NCBI GenBank assembly: GCA_033807775.1
Contig: CM066327.1
Coordinates: 78,746,795-78,810,794 of the forward strand
Source of the DNA: Saussurea involucrata
Taxonomy: Eukaryota > Streptophyta > Magnoliopsida > Asterales > Asteraceae
Length of the DNA stretch: 64,000 bases
Reading direction: 5' to 3'
This document shows positions 1 through 11,114 of the stretch, piece by piece. Position 1 is the first letter of the stretch. Every line of letters begins with the position of its first letter. The notes beneath the pieces are model-generated. The model saw nothing but the letters and a program-made list of their open reading frames with translations, was not told the DNA's origin and searched no databases. Both the position numbers and the translations under genes were made by a program.

Positions 1-1
1 T

Positions 2-118
2 CGTATTCGTCGAGAACAAGAAGCAATTCGCCATATTCTGCAAGACTTCGCAATTCTTCAAGCGAAGGTAAACGACAAGCAAACTTGGATTGATGAAACT
101 AAAACAAATTTTGACTAG
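2..118 (+). CDS. 3' end of an unidentified ORF (5' truncated by window edge)
   Basis: An open frame runs from the window edge to a TAG at 116-118, giving about 38 residues rich in Q, R, I and K with a helical look (motifs REQEAIRH and LQAKVNDKQ). A T-rich stretch with TTTGTTGTTTTGTA repeats follows, as in a plant 3'UTR. This could be the C-terminal coiled coil of a host or transposon protein. I do not recognise the family, and too little is visible to assign a role. Confidence 0.35.
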   Translation, partial: RIRREQEAIRHILQDFAILQAKVNDKQTWIDETKTNFD

Positions 119-336
119 GTGGTGGTTGTTTTAGTTGTTTTGTATTTGTTTTTTGTTGTTTTGTATTTTTTTTACTGTGTTGTTGTTTTGTATTTTTTTT
201 TGTTGTTTTGTACTTTGTTGCTCATGAATAAAGGTTTTTAATTTCTCTGAAAAGTGGTTCATGTGAAAAATACAACTCATAAATGTTATACAAGATTATT
301 TCATAGCAAACACATACTAGTAAATACAATACAAAT
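119..336. other. T-rich non-coding spacer
   Basis: Low-complexity T/G-rich DNA with repeated TTGTTGTTTTGTA words, plausibly the 3'UTR of the preceding fragment. No gene is seen. Confidence 0.4.
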
Positions 337-729
337 TTATCCAAATTTGAGGCTACGGCTAGACGATGGTTTGGTTTTTGACAACCCGGGTCTACTTCTT
401 ACATACTCTGGCGAGACGAGTCTCAAAGTGTTAAGCTCCACTTTCTCGATGTACACTTCAATCACAGTATGGCCGTCAACATACTGGCGTATGTTGGCTA
501 CATCTTCGTCGGTACTCAATTCTACCAGTCCAGTCAAGAAGTCTGCATTCGGCCTCTTAAAATACAACCTATTATATTTTGGTTCTTCATATTCCAGCTC
601 TTTCATGATCTGTTCAAGCAGTTGCATAGAAAGATCCTCCACATCTAACATGTCAACATAAATTTCTAGACCACGAAAATAATGTCTTTTAGGTGGTTCC
701 GTAAATTAACCACCATGGTGGACTTTCAT
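337..729 (-). pseudogene. PB1-like domain remnant (plant transposon-associated)
   Basis: The minus strand encodes a PB1-like domain of the kind found at the N-terminus of many plant MuDR-type and related repeat proteins. A VHHGG motif is followed by FTEPPKRHYFRGLE, then a D-x-x-D/S segment, an LEY-type helix and a V-x-EVYIE strand near the end. The frame from the ATG at 729 is broken by a TAA at 706-708, one codon after VHHGG, where the family would usually have Lys or Arg. The rest is open to 337. It lies downstream of, and is separate from, the MULE transposase on the same strand. It is probably a fragment of a second MULE-like element. The domain call rests on pattern memory, not on a search. 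Confidence 0.55.
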
Positions 730-1474
730 GGTGAACAACTGTGGATATTTATCTGTTGATGAAATTAATTAATATAGTTAGTTCGTAGAATAAGCAAAAA
801 ACTCAATGAAACATGAACACTAACCATATAACTCTTTGCCAGTGTCTGAAAGCGATTCAGATAAACGCCTAAGGCACCAAACATGAAGGTTTGGGGATGC
901 CATGTAAGAATACGTTAACGAATAATATGTTATCGTTTATGTGTTTTACGACTAATCTAGCGTAGGTTATTTATAGGCAAATGTGGATGCTTTTACTGCA
1001 CTTAGGTCCATGTCTTTGCTCTAACACAACTTAGGTCCCTGTCTTTTCTCTAACACAACTTCGGTTCCTATCAACGCTATCATATGATATAGTTCTATAT
1101 AACCATTACTATTCTCTCCATTTAGACTACTACCATTATGATCATCATCCCATGTTATGTTTCAAGTACCTTTCAAAAGATAACTGGTCCCAATCAATGT
1201 TCAGATCAACGCACATAAGTTATGTTTGATAAATTATAACGCACTGTACAATGTCCCCACTTAAACAGCCGAGTACACAAGAATTCCGAATCAACTCTAG
1301 ATTTTGGTAGCCGTACTGTAGATTTTGGTAGCCGTACTCAACTCCTGTAGTGAAATTGAGGATAAATGGCTTGTATTTAAGCATGCGTATCTCTAGATTA
1401 TTTTTGAAATCCACAGATTATGATAATTCCATATCACCAACAATATCATTTACATACAATATTTATCGTCCCAA
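730..1474. other. Non-coding DNA with short local duplications
   Basis: No gene is visible. Small repeats are: an about 31-bp unit beginning ACTTAGGTCC, imperfectly repeated at about 1001-1070; a 21-22 bp unit, ATTTTGGTAGCCGTACT, duplicated at about 1301-1340; and a near-copy of TATCAT-TGATATAGTTC at about 1078-1105 and 1506-1530, next to TTCAGATCAAC at 1200 and 1491. These probably belong to the 3' flank of the MULE. Confidence 0.4.
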
Positions 1475-4108
1475 TCAAGGGAAATCAGCGTTCAGATCAA
1501 CAGTATCATGTGATATAGTTCCATGTGGTTCAAGCTCCGACGGGCCCGCGGTGTTACTTAGTTGAGTGCTTGTGCGTCTACTCCTTGGCACGGTTGAAGG
1601 AGCGGGATTTAGACACTCTCCACGAGTATGTCCTACGCATTGGCACCGAGTACATCTTCATTGTATCGAACCTTCACCACGTGATGGACGTCGGTCGTTC
1701 TTTCTCGGTCTCCCGGCTCTGTTCTTATCGACTAAAGGTGGATAGCATGGCGGAAATGGGTCGGGTGGATACACCCATGCTTCAGGGGATCCAGCTGGGT
1801 TTATTACCTCCATATATGTTCTCCGGTAATATTCGGACCTGAAGAAAGGTACAGCCAAGTCGCTGCAATCTCTACGACCCATATATCTTGCCGCGACGAT
1901 GGCATGGCCGCACGGTAACCCAGATTTTTCCCATTCGCGACACGAACAAGTGTGGTCGGTCATATGCACAATCGCGTGAATATGGTCATCCTGAACCTCG
2001 TACCTCCCATACCCGATTTCTCTTACCGTCCATGTCGCTGCGCGACGCGCCCTGTTCTGAACTATCTCCTCCGCCGTTGGTGTGAGTGCATTTTGCATCT
2101 CATCTCCTTTTCGGCGTCGAAGTTGGTACCACTCTTGTTGAAAGCTCCGAAAGTAGTCCATAAGATTAACAATCGGACATCTACGCGCAAAACGGGAGAG
2201 TGCATTCACCGACTCTGCACTATTGGAGGTCAGAATGTCATACCGTTGTCCAGGAAAATGGGCCGCGGACCACCTCTCCGGTCTAGCTTCGTCCATGACT
2301 TTAGTTGCTTCCTTGGCACTAAATCGTAGCAGATTCATGTACCGGTTAAACTCCCGATCCGTATATGCTCTGCATGCCGCCCAGTAGACATCCTTGTAGG
2401 TGGTAATACGTTTGTCTCTGGTTTTGGCGTTCATCTCCAAATGTCGACAACATATGGCGTGAGGGCGTTTGGGTACATGGCAGAGATTGCGGCGCTTATG
2501 GAAGGAGCCCTGTCGGACATAAACACCAACCCTTGCGGGTCTCCGATAGCTTGTCTCAACATGGACAGAAACCAAGTCCACTCGTCCCCGGTTTCGGACT
2601 TGCCTACGCCGAAAGCTACTGGAACGATGGAGTTATCCCCGTCCATGGCAACCGCCAGGAACATCATACCCATGTAACGGCCCTTTAAATGGGATGTGTT
2701 TATTACCAGGATACGACGTAGATTTGCCAGAAATGTGCGGATCTGCAAAAACATAGGTGGTTTTCCTTTGTAAGTGTTATAGTTTATAATGTGTAAACAT
2801 ACGACGTGTTAAAATACGTACCGCGGGTCCAAGTGCCACGAAGCACATTTCAAACCGTCCATGTGAATCGGTCCGTAGCTGCGTGACAGTACCAGTGTTC
2901 TGCAACTGCAAATTATATAAATATGTTGGGAGTCGTTCATACGACTTCTCGAACGTGCCTCTCACCAATAGCAGTGCCTTGCATCGCGCACGCCAAGCTT
3001 TGTGGTAACCAATCGTGACGCCGAACTGCTGGTGAACATCGTGGACGATGTCCTTTAGACGCAATGACCTGCTAACATCAAGATATTTGTTTTTCAGTAT
3101 CACACCCAAAGTCCTTTTGGTGGCTTGTTTTTGGTGGGGATTCAGTTGCGTCCTCGTACAAGTGTGTACGTCGTACAAATTTCTAATAACTAACGCCCCT
3201 CCTTTGGGACCCGCGGAAATCGCGTACATCCTCCACTCACAGTTTTCTCTCGCACATTCAACTATGTATCTGCTTTTGTCAGATTTCGGCGTGTGACTTT
3301 CGAAACCCTCTTCCAAGAACTTAAGTCCGACCTGACTTGCCAAGTGATCCTTCGAATCAAATATCTGACCTACTCTTAACCTTTCACTGCGATTATAAGG
3401 TGTAGGTTCGTAGGTTTGTGTCTGGGTATTCTGGTCTGGAAGAATAGGGGGCATATCAAAAAAGTCATTTATCTGACTACATGATTTTCTACTAGAGGTA
3501 TATTCTTCGTGATCATCACTATCGGTATCTGATCTGTCTATATCAGCATTACCCATTTTGAAAACATAGGTTTCGTCATCAGCAACTCCAGTACAACGTC
3601 CTTCTTGTGGTTGTTGCGTCTCCGGAACATAATCAGGAATACAGTCGTTAAGACCATATGCATGATCCAAATGAACTGTTGGGACGTGGGACGGCTGAAA
3701 TTGAGAAACAGGCTGCTCTATTTGGAGGTCTTTGTCATCAGCGTCGTCATCAGCGTCGTCATCAGCGTCGTCGTCACCGTCGTCGTCGTCTTCGTCGGAT
3801 TCGGCATACACAAAAAGTAATGGCGGTCTTTCTGAATCGGCTGCAAAGTGCAGAAAACCAGAGATATCCCCATCGTTGGATAACTCCACAAATGACCCAT
3901 CACCATTCTTAAACACTAACTTGCAAACAGCAGAAGGGTTGATTCCACATTTTTGCATGGCGTATGCAACAAACTTCTGATGAGAAAAGTTTACTCGCAA
4001 TTTTACACCATGCTTAGATTTATAAGCAAATTTCCACTCATTGTTATCTTGAACCCATTCACCATCGAAACAGAAATATAGCTTAGCTTTTGCAACAGAT
4101 GAACTCAT
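1475..4108 (-). pseudogene. MuDR/MULE-type transposase, inactivated
   Basis: Transposase of a Mutator-like element. In order: an N-terminal PB1-like region and acidic D-rich linker (residues 1-200); the MuDR DNA-binding region around LRVGQIFDSK; the MULE DDE domain; a SWIM finger (C-S-C-x10-C-G-H) near 1950; a GRPRK basic motif; and a CX2CX4HX4C zinc knuckle beyond the stop at 1658-1660. A 79-bp phase-0 intron (2821-2743) has clean GT and CAG edges. Damage: the first catalytic Asp of the usual DGTHLKG motif is Asn (INTSHLKG, about 2700); a one-base frameshift lies in 2455-2470 before HAICCRH; and a TGA at 1658 is best explained by CGA to TGA. The frame then runs to 1475. The start at 4108 gives a sensible N-terminus. 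It is a dead copy. Confidence 0.85.
2743..2821 (-). other. Intron in the MULE transposase
   Basis: On the minus strand GGACCCGCG|GTACGT opens and TTTTTGCAG|ATCCGC closes a 79-bp intron. Removing it joins two conserved transposase segments in phase 0, between CFVALGPA and IRTFLANL. This is the minimum size expected for a plant intron. Confidence 0.8.
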
Positions 4109-4410
4109 TTTTTCAGTAGTATCTCAAAAACAAAATATTGAAGAAAGAAAGCAAGAAAGAAGTATGGAATCAGTGTGGATTATGGATTGCATTTTACATC
4201 TATTTATGGATGAAACAACCAACATTGATGACAACCAATCTCTCATTTCATCCACAAATTAGTATTCCAAATACACTGATTCAACATTGATGAAAACATG
4301 CCAGTGAATTTTAACCACAAATTGGTCTTCAAAGTACAATAATTGTGGAAAAAAACAGTAAAAGCATGCAAGATTCGTTCAAGTACAGGGGCTGAAATTG
4401 TAATTATTTG

Positions 4411-4552
4411 GCCCATCGCGGGGAACCTCCGCGGGGAGGGACCAAAGGTGTCACCGCGGCCATAGTTGAGGGGCTCCGCAGGACACTTTGGCCAAACACG
4501 GAGTGCCACGTAGGCCTAGCCCGCGATCGCGGGCCCTATCGCGGATTTTTGT
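4411..4552. repeat. GC-rich palindromic word cluster (CCGCGG/CGCGATCGCG)
   Basis: In AT-rich surroundings this 140-bp block holds CCATCGCGGGG, CTCCGCGGGG, CACCGCGGCC, CCCGCGATCGCGGG and CTATCGCGG. Most are their own inverse complement or form pairs, so the block could fold into hairpins. It lies 300-450 bp upstream of the MULE start codon. Confidence 0.55.
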
Positions 4553-5029
4553 GGCATTTTGGTAAAGTGAAAGAGATTTAGGGTATTTTGGTAAAGCAAA
4601 GTCAAACTTGGGGTATTTTAATTAATTTCCCTAATTTTAATTCGTTGAAACAGTTTTTTTTCTTAATCATAAAACAATTAATTTATTATTTGACGGGTAT
4701 AATGAACATATTTGCGGTCAATTTGATGACAATCTCCAAATTTCAAATTAGAGTTCATTAAATTTCAATTTTGGCTTCTAGGGTATAGTCCATTGGTAAT
4801 CTTTGATCGTCTAACACTATTAAATGGAAAACTTTAAAGTTCAATTTTTTTTGGAAATCTAGTTAAAGGGAGTTGATTCGTCACAAAATCGTCACAAAAA
4901 TTAGTAGGTAATTTGTTGGTTGGAAACTCAAATCGTTAACAGATGGGTGACCTTGGGAGAAAAACGGGTTGCTTCCAAGCCAAAATGTCCTAGAAATCGG
5001 ATTCCCTCTTTAAATACCCGCAGTGGTCG

Positions 5030-5245
5030 CCCGCGATAATGACATGCGACTATGCCAAGGCACAGTCGCCGCCCAGACCCCACATTTGGTACATTTGATG
5101 CGACCTTGACACGTGATAGTACCCTTGGCATAGTCGCCAGGTCACTATAGCACAACCTGTACCGTAGGCTGCTTCCTTGCAGCGAGAGTGACATGTGACT
5201 ATGCCCTGGTGGCATAGTTGCCGGGCATAGTCGCCCAACACACAC
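5030..5245. repeat. Self-complementary word cluster (GCGACTATGCC / GGCATAGTCGC)
   Basis: Repeated and inverted words ACATGCGACTATGCC, GGCATAGTCGCC, ACATGTGACTATGCC and GGGCATAGTCGCCC occur within about 215 bp, along with GGTCACTATAGCACAA, which also occurs in the gypsy LTR at 27.6 kb. This is probably the same LTR compartment in a relict element. Confidence 0.5.
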
Positions 5246-5653
5246 CGGGCGCGTCTTCGACACAAACTGAACCGTTTTGACGCGAGGAAGCTAACCAAAC
5301 TCACGTTCCAAAATCCAAACGAAAAGGTAGCTAGTGTGCATTTATTTATATTAACAAAAAGAAACAAAAGGGAGAAAGTCTTCCTGAAAACACGAGTGTT
5401 ACAATATAATCTTGATAAACCTTTTGTTTAAATTAGTTGAAATTAACATGGCATTAAGGGTAAATAAGTCTTTTAATCCTATTGTTTTAGTTTCAGTAAC
5501 TAGATAATGGAGAATAATCATCCTTTATTTTAGGAAGTGATATATTTCTAATTTTTTATATATTTGTTTTTATCATATCCGAAATTCGGTTTTTCAACAT
5601 CGTCTTCTTCAGCATAACTTCTCCTATCCCAATCTTTGTATTGATTTCACATG

Positions 5654-5827
5654 AAATGAATACTGTTTCATAGGAAAAGTATGAAATATAAACTTTTTCA
5701 TAGGAAAGGCATGAAATCAATACTGTTTCATATGAAAGATATGAAATCAATACTGTTTCATATGAAAGGTATGAAATCAATACTGTTTCATATGAAATGT
5801 ATGAAATCCATTTTCAACTTTTTCATC
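5654..5827. repeat. 30-bp minisatellite, about 5.5 units
   Basis: Tandem 30-bp units starting AAATCAATACTGTTTCATAT begin at 5654, 5684, 5714, 5744, 5774 and 5804, the last being partial. The third to fifth units are nearly identical. Because 30 is a multiple of three, long ORFs with a ten-residue period appear on both strands. I treat these as by-products. A second 33-bp unit (TTTTTCATAGGAAAGTTAAACA) is repeated twice at about 5838-5895. Confidence 0.85.
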
Positions 5828-6773
5828 ATTGAATTAGGGATTTTTCATAGGAAAGTTAAACACCCTTTTCAACTTTTTCATAGGAAAGTTAAACATTAAT
5901 TTTTAATTAGGGCTTTTCATACCTTTTGGACACAAAATCAAATATTAACTTAAAATTATTATGCACGTCGATTTTCATACAACACTGTGAGGGGAACTGA
6001 TTTTTGTTCATACGTTGTCTTCTCTGAGTTTCATCCCCCACGCACTCCATATCCACATCAACGGGGTTGTCCTGTGTGTTCTTGAACTTCGAAAATGAGT
6101 TCAACAACCGTATCCTATCGCTTTTCTTTCGTGCTGTTAAACACATTGATGTGAGAACAGTTTTTCTATGAACTTAATCGAACACAGTAACAACGAATGT
6201 ATGAAAAAATTGAACCTCTAATGCCCACGTTCTGTTCCGCCATTATTATCGAAATTTGTCGTAGAAGAAGGTTTGTTTGATGGTGGTCGCCGTGAAAATA
6301 ATCGCAAAAACGAGGAAGGGATTTTTTCGTCGAAATTTCTTTTGTACTTTGATGGTGGTCGCTGTGGAATGTGGAAGAAATCCCTGATTTCACGCCCCGT
6401 TCCCAAAATCCACCCTCATCCCAAATTAGAACCCATTCTTAAATCTCTATTTTACCCCTTTCATAACCCATCCGTGACCATTATACCCCCGAATTCATAG
6501 AAAGCTACCACCATGCCACCGCTACAATCTGATTCCTTCATTAAAATGATCAACGGTTAGGATTAGGTTTCATAGTTTACACAAAATTCATAGTTTACAA
6601 TTTAGTGATCCTCTATGTTAGATACTAAGATATAAAAGTAGAAGTCAAATTAAGTAATTTACTAGAACTAATTAATATATAAGAATATTATAGTTATAAA
6701 GATATAAAAATATAAATTGAACTAATTTACTTAAACTATTTAATATATACTAAAAATGGTTATTGTTAAATGA
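5828..6773. other. Unassigned DNA, possible decayed gene fragment
   Basis: The minus-strand frame 6146-5907 (79 codons, starting MCLTARKKSDRIRLLN) has a protein-like composition but matches no family I can name. The duplicated phrase TTTGATGGTGGTCGC occurs at about 6276 and 6349. From 6560 the DNA is very AT-rich and featureless up to the solo LTR. Confidence 0.25.
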
Positions 6774-6778
6774 TAAAT
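6774..6778. repeat. Target-site duplication ATAAA (left)
   Basis: ATAAA immediately precedes the TG of the solo LTR, and the same five bases follow its CA at 9297-9301. Confidence 0.7.
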
Positions 6779-9296
6779 GTAACACCCTTAAATTTGGAGA
6801 GAGCAACTAATTTAAAATTTTCAATATTACATCAAATAAAATATAGAACTACTTCCTACAAATCAATACTTGAAATACCTCAAAATTAAATTATATAATT
6901 AACCTCAACAATTATTAACTCGAGTCTTATACAAAGACTAAATCAAGGTCGGGTGCTATTAAAACCCCCGATAGTCATTATCTCCAAATGTAAAAACATC
7001 ACCAAATAGCTACATCCTTATCGAGCATCTAACTAGCACTCAACTCTTCATAGTGTCGCTAATACCATTTTCCCCAACAAGGACCTGATGCACATGTCGA
7101 AAAATAAAAAGGTTAGGCTTAACGCCTAGTGAGTTCAAGAGTTTTCATCACTATATAATCAGTAAAACGGAAGGAATATTATTTAAATCGCAATTCTCAT
7201 TAAGCAAAGCATTTAGAATAAATAGTGATGTTTTTTTCTCTAAAAATCCCATTTTTCGTAGTAAAGCGCTTAAATAGAAACACTCCGAAAACATGAAACT
7301 AAACCCAATACTCACGCGAAACAAACATAGGATAAAAATCCAAATACCAAGCATGGACATAGTTACTTCATGCAAACCTTAATATATGTAGAGAAGATCC
7401 AATATTAAGGTCATCAATTGTAATTACTCACACAAGACCCTACGATATTAAAGCATGGATATTACAATATCCAAAAATAATGCTTGACAACAACGGGGGA
7501 TACCCGTATCCGTTGAGAGTGGGAGGAAACACATAAGTATGCCACTGATACAACGTTAATCGCAAGATATGTCCCGACATGAAGTCCAAATGTCCCTATG
7601 ACTCATCAAGTTTCACCCAACTAGTAGGTTGACCTTAGTGTCTATTCCCATGAATTATCACCAAAAGGCCAGACACATTCGAGGGTTACAACCATGGCAT
7701 TCCACCGAAACGGCGGAGGTTCTAGTGCCTACCCACACGGTAGCACCACCCCGGACTCAACCCTCCTAGTGTCTACTTGAGAGGTTAAGGTCATAAAACA
7801 TGGGTCCTGGAGTCTATGCCCGCAATACCCAATTGACCATGTGGATCCAATGCAACACAGTCTAAATTACATGATTCCAAATGAATGGCTAACACACTCA
7901 AACATGTAATTCTCAAATAAGATGCAAATCATAAACAAAGCTCTACATTAAGCTATTAAAACCGGGCAAATGTGCACAAGACTCTTTTAAGTCAAAACTG
8001 AGCCAAACTGCTCAAAACTCAATTAACCATCGAATAAAGGTGCTCAAATAATAAAACGCATCTAACAGGAGTTTATGCAAACACATACCTCAAAGATATG
8101 ATTAACCCAAAATCTCATCATAGGTTGAGTCAAATCATTTCCCAAATAAACTCATGCCCTTATATTTCCAAAATGCCTCAAAACACGGTAACATGCATTT
8201 TTGCAAATAGTTTATAAAACCAAATACACATAAATCATCAAATAGACTCCATTTGTACAATAAATCACCAAAAGAACAAATTTATAAGATTTACTCGTCA
8301 AAATATATGAGCATTTCATAAGATTTATTAACCCAAAGTTACCAAATATGAAAACTTTGATAAATACTCAATACATTGATAAATACCAAGTAAACACATT
8401 ATTAATTTAAAAATACACATTTTAGCATGTACATAGTTTTCTTGAAGAACTTGGAACTTCAATCAGTTATTCCAAACCCTAGATTCACAAGTTTCCAAAC
8501 ATAAATATACACATCCAAGTATTTAGAATCACTCTCCAACACATTTTTACCAAACATATTCATTTTTGACCAAACCCCTAGTTTTGACCCCATCTTCCCA
8601 AAATTATCTAACCGAAATTTGAGAAATGAATACTCAGAAGTCGTAAACGGAGAATTATTAACTCATCCAAAAGTTTAGAAAACAGGAGGATGAACTCACC
8701 AATAGATCATGATGAAAACTTTGAAAACTCTAAAACCTCTTAAAGATGAGAGTGAAATGGAGAGCTCCTACTCTTAGCCTTCAAACCTTAGCTTGGTGGT
8801 GATCAAACACCTTCAAACCCAAGGGAAAGGTCCTAAAATGGTTAGGATTGATAGAAATGGTGTGGGGTTTGGTTTGGGGGAGAAAGGTGAAGAGAAAGGA
8901 GAAATTTAGGGTTTTTGGAGATGGAGGTTGAATGAGAAAGAGTGAGGGACCTGGCTCTTATCTTGGGTAAAAGTAGGAGAGAAGAGAGGAAAGGCTAAAA
9001 AGTAAAATGTACAAAGAGTCTTCAGAGGTCATGCGGACTTCCGGATGGAGGACAATGTGGACGTCCGACCTCGCCATGACCATAACCCCATAATATCTGT
9101 TGCTTCCGCGGAAACATGCTGACTTCTAGCAGACACGGGCGTCCGACTTAAGTCTTATGCGGACGTCCGCAAGCCTAAAAATCACCAATTTAAGAAATTA
9201 CGAAAGGTAAGCATACACAAGGTACCAATTAAAGGTAGTTCTAGGTTTGTATTCTATCAAGCCCAAGCTTGCAAAAAGCCCCTTTGGGGTATTACA
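6779..9296 (-). mobile_element. Solo LTR of a Ty3/gypsy element (2518 bp)
   Basis: The segment begins TGTAACACCC and ends GTATTACA, with a perfect ATAAA duplication on both sides and no internal domain. This is the signature of a solo LTR left by LTR-LTR recombination. Its first 400 bp are clearly similar to the LTR that starts at 16771, sharing GGTCGGGTG, AAAAAGGTTAGGCT and AACGCCTAGTGAGTTCAAGAG. By analogy with that LTR, whose PPT side is visible, the element is on the minus strand. The block 9010-9180 carries GGACGTCC-type words. No ORF is supported. Confidence 0.8.
9010..9180. repeat. Self-complementary word cluster (GCGGACGTCCGC)
   Basis: ATGCGGACTTCCGG, GTGGACGTCCGACC, GGGCGTCCGAC and ATGCGGACGTCCGCA occur within 170 bp near the U3 start of the solo LTR (minus orientation). 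The related LTR at 16.8-28.2 kb has a different word in the same region. Confidence 0.55.
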
Positions 9297-9301
9297 ATAA
9301 A
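9297..9301. repeat. Target-site duplication ATAAA (right)
   Basis: Second copy of the five-base duplication flanking the solo LTR. Confidence 0.7.
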
Positions 9302-11114
9302 TTAACAAATATATAAATTAAATATATAAAAATGTTATAATTTAGGATTAAATGATTAGTTTGTTTTTTATATTTGACTAACTAAACATAAAAATTATCA
9401 AAGTTATATTTTATTTGAGCTTTAAAAATTCAAGAAAAAAAGTTATGAAAAAATAAAATATTTTAATGATAAAGTTTAAGATTCAAGTTTTATTTAATTA
9501 ATTTGCTCATTATATTAACTATTAAGAAGCTATATGTTTTTGTCAGAACTTTTTTTTAAAAAATTGAGGGACAATATCCTAAAAATGAAAATTGAGGGGG
9601 GAGGGGACCAAATATGTTAATAAACTGAAAGTAGTTGGATGAACTAAATTGGTTAATAAAAATGAAAGTTAAGGGAGAGGAGGTCACTAACGGAAATTAA
9701 TTAACGGTGTTAGAGGGAGGGACCTTATCCGTTATAAAAAAATAAAACTATAGGGATGCTTTTCGTTAAAAAAAAATTCAGGGACCTTACTCAGTAATTT
9801 ATGTAAACCTACAGGGACCAAATTTGAATTTAACTCTAAATAAAAATTAAATAGTATAATATATTAATCGAAAGAATTTAAAACTGATTATCTATACTAC
9901 CTTATAAAGAAAATTATCAAAAAGTCTTCAAAACAAGTTTTATTGCATAATGTACTATCTTTTAAAGAATAAAGTCTTAAATCTTTTAATTGCTACTTTT
10001 TATGCCTAATGTACAAGTCATAGATGCTACTCGGCTTTCTTTCCAAAGAACAACCGCTTCATTCCCCAAGCGACCATTCGTAAGATCATCTCCAACAACT
10101 TCCACATTTTAGTGAAAATGAAGAATATGAGGATTTTGAGCTATAATTTTGCTTCAACAGCTTCCCCAAAACTATCTCTAAAATGGAGAAAATAGAAAAG
10201 AGAATGAGTTTTTCTCCAAATATGGAGATAACCTCAAAAATGATTACTAGATGAGAGCACCAATATAAATCTTTGAAAATAAATATTTAGAGAGAGAAAT
10301 AATATTTTAATAGATGAATGAAATATTTTAATATTATAATCAATGTTTGTTTGGGAATCTGTTGGAGATGAATATAAATTTTTTTGAAAATCTTGACTTT
10401 TGATTCTCATTTTGAATTTTTTTTTCTAAATCCATCTTCCAAGATGTTAATTGAAACTCCCAAGGTGATGATTTCCGATTCAAACTCATCATCCCACTTT
10501 ATACGGTTAGGGGTCTATAATTATGCAATCGCTTTCATAACCATGCATCGTTTTGCTCTTCAAGATTTGGACTTCTTTGCTGGAATCAATTCAATATGAT
10601 GATTCCTTATTGAAATCCATTTTCCCAATTTATACGGTTAGGGTTCTCTCATTATACAATTGTTTTAATATCCATCATCTTCTACCTTAATGTTTCTTCT
10701 AACTACGATAATTTAATCTATGTATCCATTTTTACCAGTTAGATTTCTCCCAGTCTTCCATCGATCGTTATCGTTTTGCTTTTCAAGCTTTCGACTTGTT
10801 TACATCTCCACATCAAGGTAATTAATTACATCTCCAATTATGATTAGAGCAAACAGATCAGTTTGATTTTACCCTAATCGTGTTTCTTTTTGGTTTATAT
10901 TCACAATGGATTAGGGTTTGGAAATGACTTATTACCTCCTCATCCTCATGATGACGGAAATGACTATAGCATATTGGTTGGGAGGAAATTAAAGAGCTAA
11001 GGTAGTCGTCACCAAGTACAGCGACATGCCCTCCAAAGATCAATGAACATAGCAATATTTAGGTGCAATTTCATTTTATGACAATAGAACAAAAGTTATT
11101 TATATATGGACACT
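9302..11114. other. AT-rich non-coding DNA
   Basis: No gene is recognised. The block 9540-9840 has the repetitive 'agggacc' phrases common in plant non-autonomous elements. At about 10470-10650 a segment ending TTTATACGGTTAGGG is repeated in degenerate form (10498, 10631). The plus-strand 71-codon frame at 10384 spans this duplication and is not convincing as a gene. Confidence 0.3.

Larger units (their letters stand above)
4109..5653. other. Upstream MULE flank and relict LTR-like DNA
   Basis: No coding sequence is recognised. The first 500 bp are the presumed 5' flank of the transposase. At 4411-4552 there is a GC-rich block of self-complementary words. From about 4930 to 5300 a second word block shares CACTATAGCACA and TGTACC with the gypsy LTR at 27.6 kb, so it is probably a diverged relict of a related LTR. 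I found no terminal inverted repeats that would bound the MULE. Confidence 0.4.

Noticed and set aside
3605..3980. Plus-strand ORFs rich in V or S opposite the MULE
   Set aside because: Antisense of the Asp-rich linker of the transposase (GTCGTCATCAGC repeats).
5681..5899. ORF with repeated FHMKGMKSIL peptide
   Set aside because: A by-product of the 30-bp minisatellite. A similar repeat ORF exists on the other strand.
5907..6146. Minus-strand 79-codon ORF as a host regulatory protein
   Set aside because: Protein-like composition but no motif I can name, and no supporting exon. Left as unassigned.
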